NCBI GenBank assembly: GCA_965224815.1
Contig: CBDDAF010000003.1
Coordinates: 992,001 to 1,056,000 of the forward strand
Source of the DNA: CAYPEL01 sp036479985
Lineage (GTDB): Bacteria; Pseudomonadota; Gammaproteobacteria; DSM-19610
Length of the DNA: 64,000 nucleotides
Direction: 5' to 3'
Each line of letters opens with the position of its first letter. The stretch's first letter is position 1. A program made the position numbers and the translations under genes. This document shows positions 61,949 through 64,000 of this stretch, one piece after another. The notes under the pieces are model-generated. The model saw only the letters and a list, made by a program, of their open reading frames with translations. It had not been told where the DNA came from and searched no databases.

Positions 61949-63847
61949 ATGTTTGAAGTACGCAGTGACGAACCTAAATACGCCTTCCTCTGGGATAAAG
62001 AAACTCGGGCACAAAATGTCTATGGCGCACCTATTGATACTGTACCGAAGGGTGATCAATTAAGAGAGCAAAGTCTTAACATCAACGGCGACGATGACAT
62101 CGGCGAAAACCCTAACCGCTACAAACAACACGGCTTCTTTTTCACCGCTGATAACTGCATCGCCTGTCACGCCTGTGAAGCTGCGTGCAGCGAAAAAAAT
62201 GACAACCCCGGACACATTGCTTTTCGCTCTGTCGGCTTTGTCGAGGGAGGCTCTTACCCGGATTACCAGCGCATGAACATTTCCATGGCCTGTAATCACT
62301 GTGACGATCCGGTGTGTTTAACAGGCTGTCCAACTCGCGCCTATACAAAATTTGCCGAATACGGCGCTGTGTTACAAGACCCGGACATTTGTTTTGGCTG
62401 CGGTTACTGTACCTGGGTCTGCCCTTACAATGCACCACAACTGGATCCGGTGAAGGGCGAGGTCAGCAAATGCAATATGTGCGTAGATCGATTAGAAGTC
62501 GGACTCAAACCTGCATGCGTGACCGCCTGCCTGGGTAATGCGCTGGATTTTGGTGTGATCGAAAACATTCCTGAAGGCCGTACCCAGTCGAAGACTGAAA
62601 TTCCCGGTTTTCCACGCACAGACATTACCAACCCTAATATCCGTTTTCAGCAAACCGCAACTACACCACGTGAAATGACACGCACAGATTCCATGAGCGT
62701 GAAATATCACCGCAATGATGAAGCGGGCAGATTTGAGGCCGTCGTCGATAAAAAGCATGGCGAAAAACGTGCATGGGGTATTGAAACCTTACTGACCTCA
62801 CATGAAAATGCCCATGCTATTTTTACGCTAAGCACGCAAGCAGTGATGGGCGCATTTTTACTGCTGGTCACGGGATCCTGGTTCGGCTTACCCGTCCAGG
62901 AGTTCAAACAATCGGCAGGTTTTATACCGTTGTTAATAATCTTGGTCGCCATGCAAAGTTTTGGTTTATTCAAACTGACCATGCACCTTGGCAAACCACA
63001 TCGCTTCTATCGAGGCTTTAACAATTTACGCCTGTCACCCGTCAGCCGTGAAATCGCCGGTGTTTCTGCCTTTTTTACCGGCCTGCTCGGCTACAGTTTC
63101 TTTTCCCTGTTTGATTTCACAGTGACCAATCTGCTGGCAGGCATATTCGCCGTGATCGGTTTAATTGGTGTCGCCGCAGGTTCGTACTATATGTACAAAC
63201 TGTACCGCATACCGGCCCGCCCATTTTGGAATCACTGGCAAACCGCCACTGCCTTTTACGGCAACATGCTGAGTCTCGGTAGTTTGATGACCGGCATCTT
63301 TGCTGTGTTGTTTATGCAAAACCCAGCGGGCCTGATACAACCACTTGCTATCACGGCTGCACTCGGCTTATGCATCGAAATAATTGGTCACCTATTCCAT
63401 GCAAGAGACTTACAAAAAGGCGAAGGTGAAGGCGCATCCTCCTACTACGAACAAACGACAACCTTTGGTAAAACTTATCTGTTGCGCAACACCTTGCTCG
63501 GCATCAACCTGCTACTGGCTATCATCCTCGCCTACACAGGTTTATCTAGTTATGCGGGAATACTGATTGCAACAGCACTCGGCCTGTCACTGCTGGTCAT
63601 GACCTACCTGGGCCGCATCCTTTTCTATGCACTGGTGATTCCAACCACCATGCCAGGCGCCTTCTTCTGGAAGAACAAAGGCTTCGTCGAACACGCCAGA
63701 GAAACCGGCCTCGCCAACATGCAACAACTCGGTGTTGTCTACGAAAGACACAATCCTTTTAATGTGAAAGAACTCCTGGAGACCATCAAGGAAACCAACC
63801 TGAAAACTCTGTTGGCAAACACACGTACAATTCTGACTGGAAAATAA
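61949..63847 (+). CDS. Fused DmsB-like FeS / DmsC-like membrane-anchor protein
   Basis: 632 residues. The N-terminal ~230 carry four [4Fe-4S] motifs: CIACHACEAACSEKND, CNHCDDPVCLTGCP, CFGCGYCTWVCPYNAP and CNMCVDRLEVGLKPACVTACLG. From ~280 to 620 there are about eight membrane helices of the DmsC anchor type (GKPHRFYRGFNNLRLSPVSREI is diagnostic). In DMSO reductases these are separate subunits; here they are one chain, 9 bp after nasA. The inferred role is quinol oxidation at the membrane and electron delivery to NasA on the cytoplasmic side. Confidence 0.88.
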   Translation: MFEVRSDEPKYAFLWDKETRAQNVYGAPIDTVPKGDQLREQSLNINGDDDIGENPNRYKQHGFFFTADNCIACHACEAACSEKNDNPGHIAFRSVGFVEGGSYPDYQRMNISMACNHCDDPVCLTGCPTRAYTKFAEYGAVLQDPDICFGCGYCTWVCPYNAPQLDPVKGEVSKCNMCVDRLEVGLKPACVTACLGNALDFGVIENIPEGRTQSKTEIPGFPRTDITNPNIRFQQTATTPREMTRTDSMSVKYHRNDEAGRFEAVVDKKHGEKRAWGIETLLTSHENAHAIFTLSTQAVMGAFLLLVTGSWFGLPVQEFKQSAGFIPLLIILVAMQSFGLFKLTMHLGKPHRFYRGFNNLRLSPVSREIAGVSAFFTGLLGYSFFSLFDFTVTNLLAGIFAVIGLIGVAAGSYYMYKLYRIPARPFWNHWQTATAFYGNMLSLGSLMTGIFAVLFMQNPAGLIQPLAITAALGLCIEIIGHLFHARDLQKGEGEGASSYYEQTTTFGKTYLLRNTLLGINLLLAIILAYTGLSSYAGILIATALGLSLLVMTYLGRILFYALVIPTTMPGAFFWKNKGFVEHARETGLANMQQLGVVYERHNPFNVKELLETIKETNLKTLLANTRTILTGK

Positions 63848-63848
63848 C

Positions 63849-63900
63849 TCTCCCTCCTCAAACCCCCTCCCCCCTCAGGGGGAGGGTTGGGGAGAGGGGA
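63849..63900. repeat. CCCCTCTCC-type palindrome after the FeS/membrane gene
   Basis: Long purine/pyrimidine palindrome (CCCCCTCCCCCCTCAGGGGG core with GGGTTGGGGAGAGGGG) directly after the stop codon; could serve as a 3' structure. Confidence 0.7.
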
Positions 63901-63950
63901 TAAAATCAGATTCTTTTCTCCCTTAATAATTTCACCTCGAGCACAACAAG

Positions 63951-64000
63951 ATGACATTAAAACTGAACGGCATCATTATAGAAGTCGACAACGAAGGCTT
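63951..64000 (+). CDS. DsrC/TusE-like protein, first 16 codons only
   Basis: ATG at 63951, cut by the window edge; reads MTLKLNGIIIEVDNEG. The pattern L-x-G-x-x-I-E-V/T-D-x-E-G is the usual N-terminus of DsrC/TusE sulfur-relay proteins. Too short to be sure. Confidence 0.45.
   Translation, partial: MTLKLNGIIIEVDNEG

Overview
The window is a moderate-G+C chromosomal segment of a gammaproteobacterium. Evidence for this is the metG and rsx/rnf-nth order, rpsP-rimM-trmD-rplS next to ffh, rpsF-priB-rpsR-(DUF2232)-rplI-dnaB-alr-radA, LexA-type SOS boxes of the CTGT-N8-ACAG form, and REP-like palindromes. The last gene fragment resembles DsrC/TusE, which hints weakly at sulfur metabolism. No rRNA, tRNA or CRISPR array was seen.

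Layout. 1-8.7 kb: 5' part of mrp, metG, the complete Rsx/Rnf electron-transport operon (ABCDGE) and nth. 8.7-14.4 kb: an SOS-boxed Y-family polymerase, a ParE/RelE-type toxin-antitoxin pair, a PIN-like protein, a DUF4139 protein and two small membrane proteins. 14.4-36.4 kb: housekeeping genes (DsbA-like, htpG, ogt, the rplS-trmD-rimM-rpsP operon, ffh, ypjD, a PqiA-like gene, a CorC-like gene, msrB, mscS-like, yeaD, radA, alr, dnaB, rplI, rpsR, priB, rpsF, terC-like). A sigma-54 promoter and a strong terminator upstream of ffh define a candidate small RNA of about 190 nt. 36.4-52.5 kb: a defence/accessory island. It holds a DUF5131 (three-Cys) plus TcmP pair, an orphan XRE regulator, a YecA-like protein, a broken HNH gene, a dGTPase plus nucleotidyltransferase pair, a NERD protein, an intact IS3-family element, a chimeric HsdM remnant, a GmrSD-like DUF262/DUF1524 nuclease, a frameshifted AlbA_2/ATPase-like regulator with a 12-bp tandem repeat, a MazG-like protein and an AbiE system. 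52.7-64 kb: nitrate assimilation. It holds a PP2C/Ser-Thr kinase, a NarK transporter, nirBD, a NasA-type nitrate reductase and a fused FeS/DmsC-type membrane subunit.

Regulation read from sequence. Perfect CTGT-N8-ACAG boxes precede the polymerase, the DUF5131-TcmP pair and the dGTPase-nucleotidyltransferase pair, so two poorly characterised two-gene cassettes of the island appear to belong to the SOS regulon. The narK-nirB divergent region carries a sigma-54 promoter in each direction and two NtrC-like dyads, as expected for nitrogen-controlled nitrate assimilation.

Decay and oddities. Single-base frame breaks are inferred in rpsF (its acidic tail) and in the AlbA_2 gene (its winged helix). 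The HNH gene has an in-frame stop. HsdM is fused to an unrelated tail. rimM has no ordinary start codon where its conserved N-terminus begins. REPIN-like elements and purine/pyrimidine-rich palindromes are scattered between operons.
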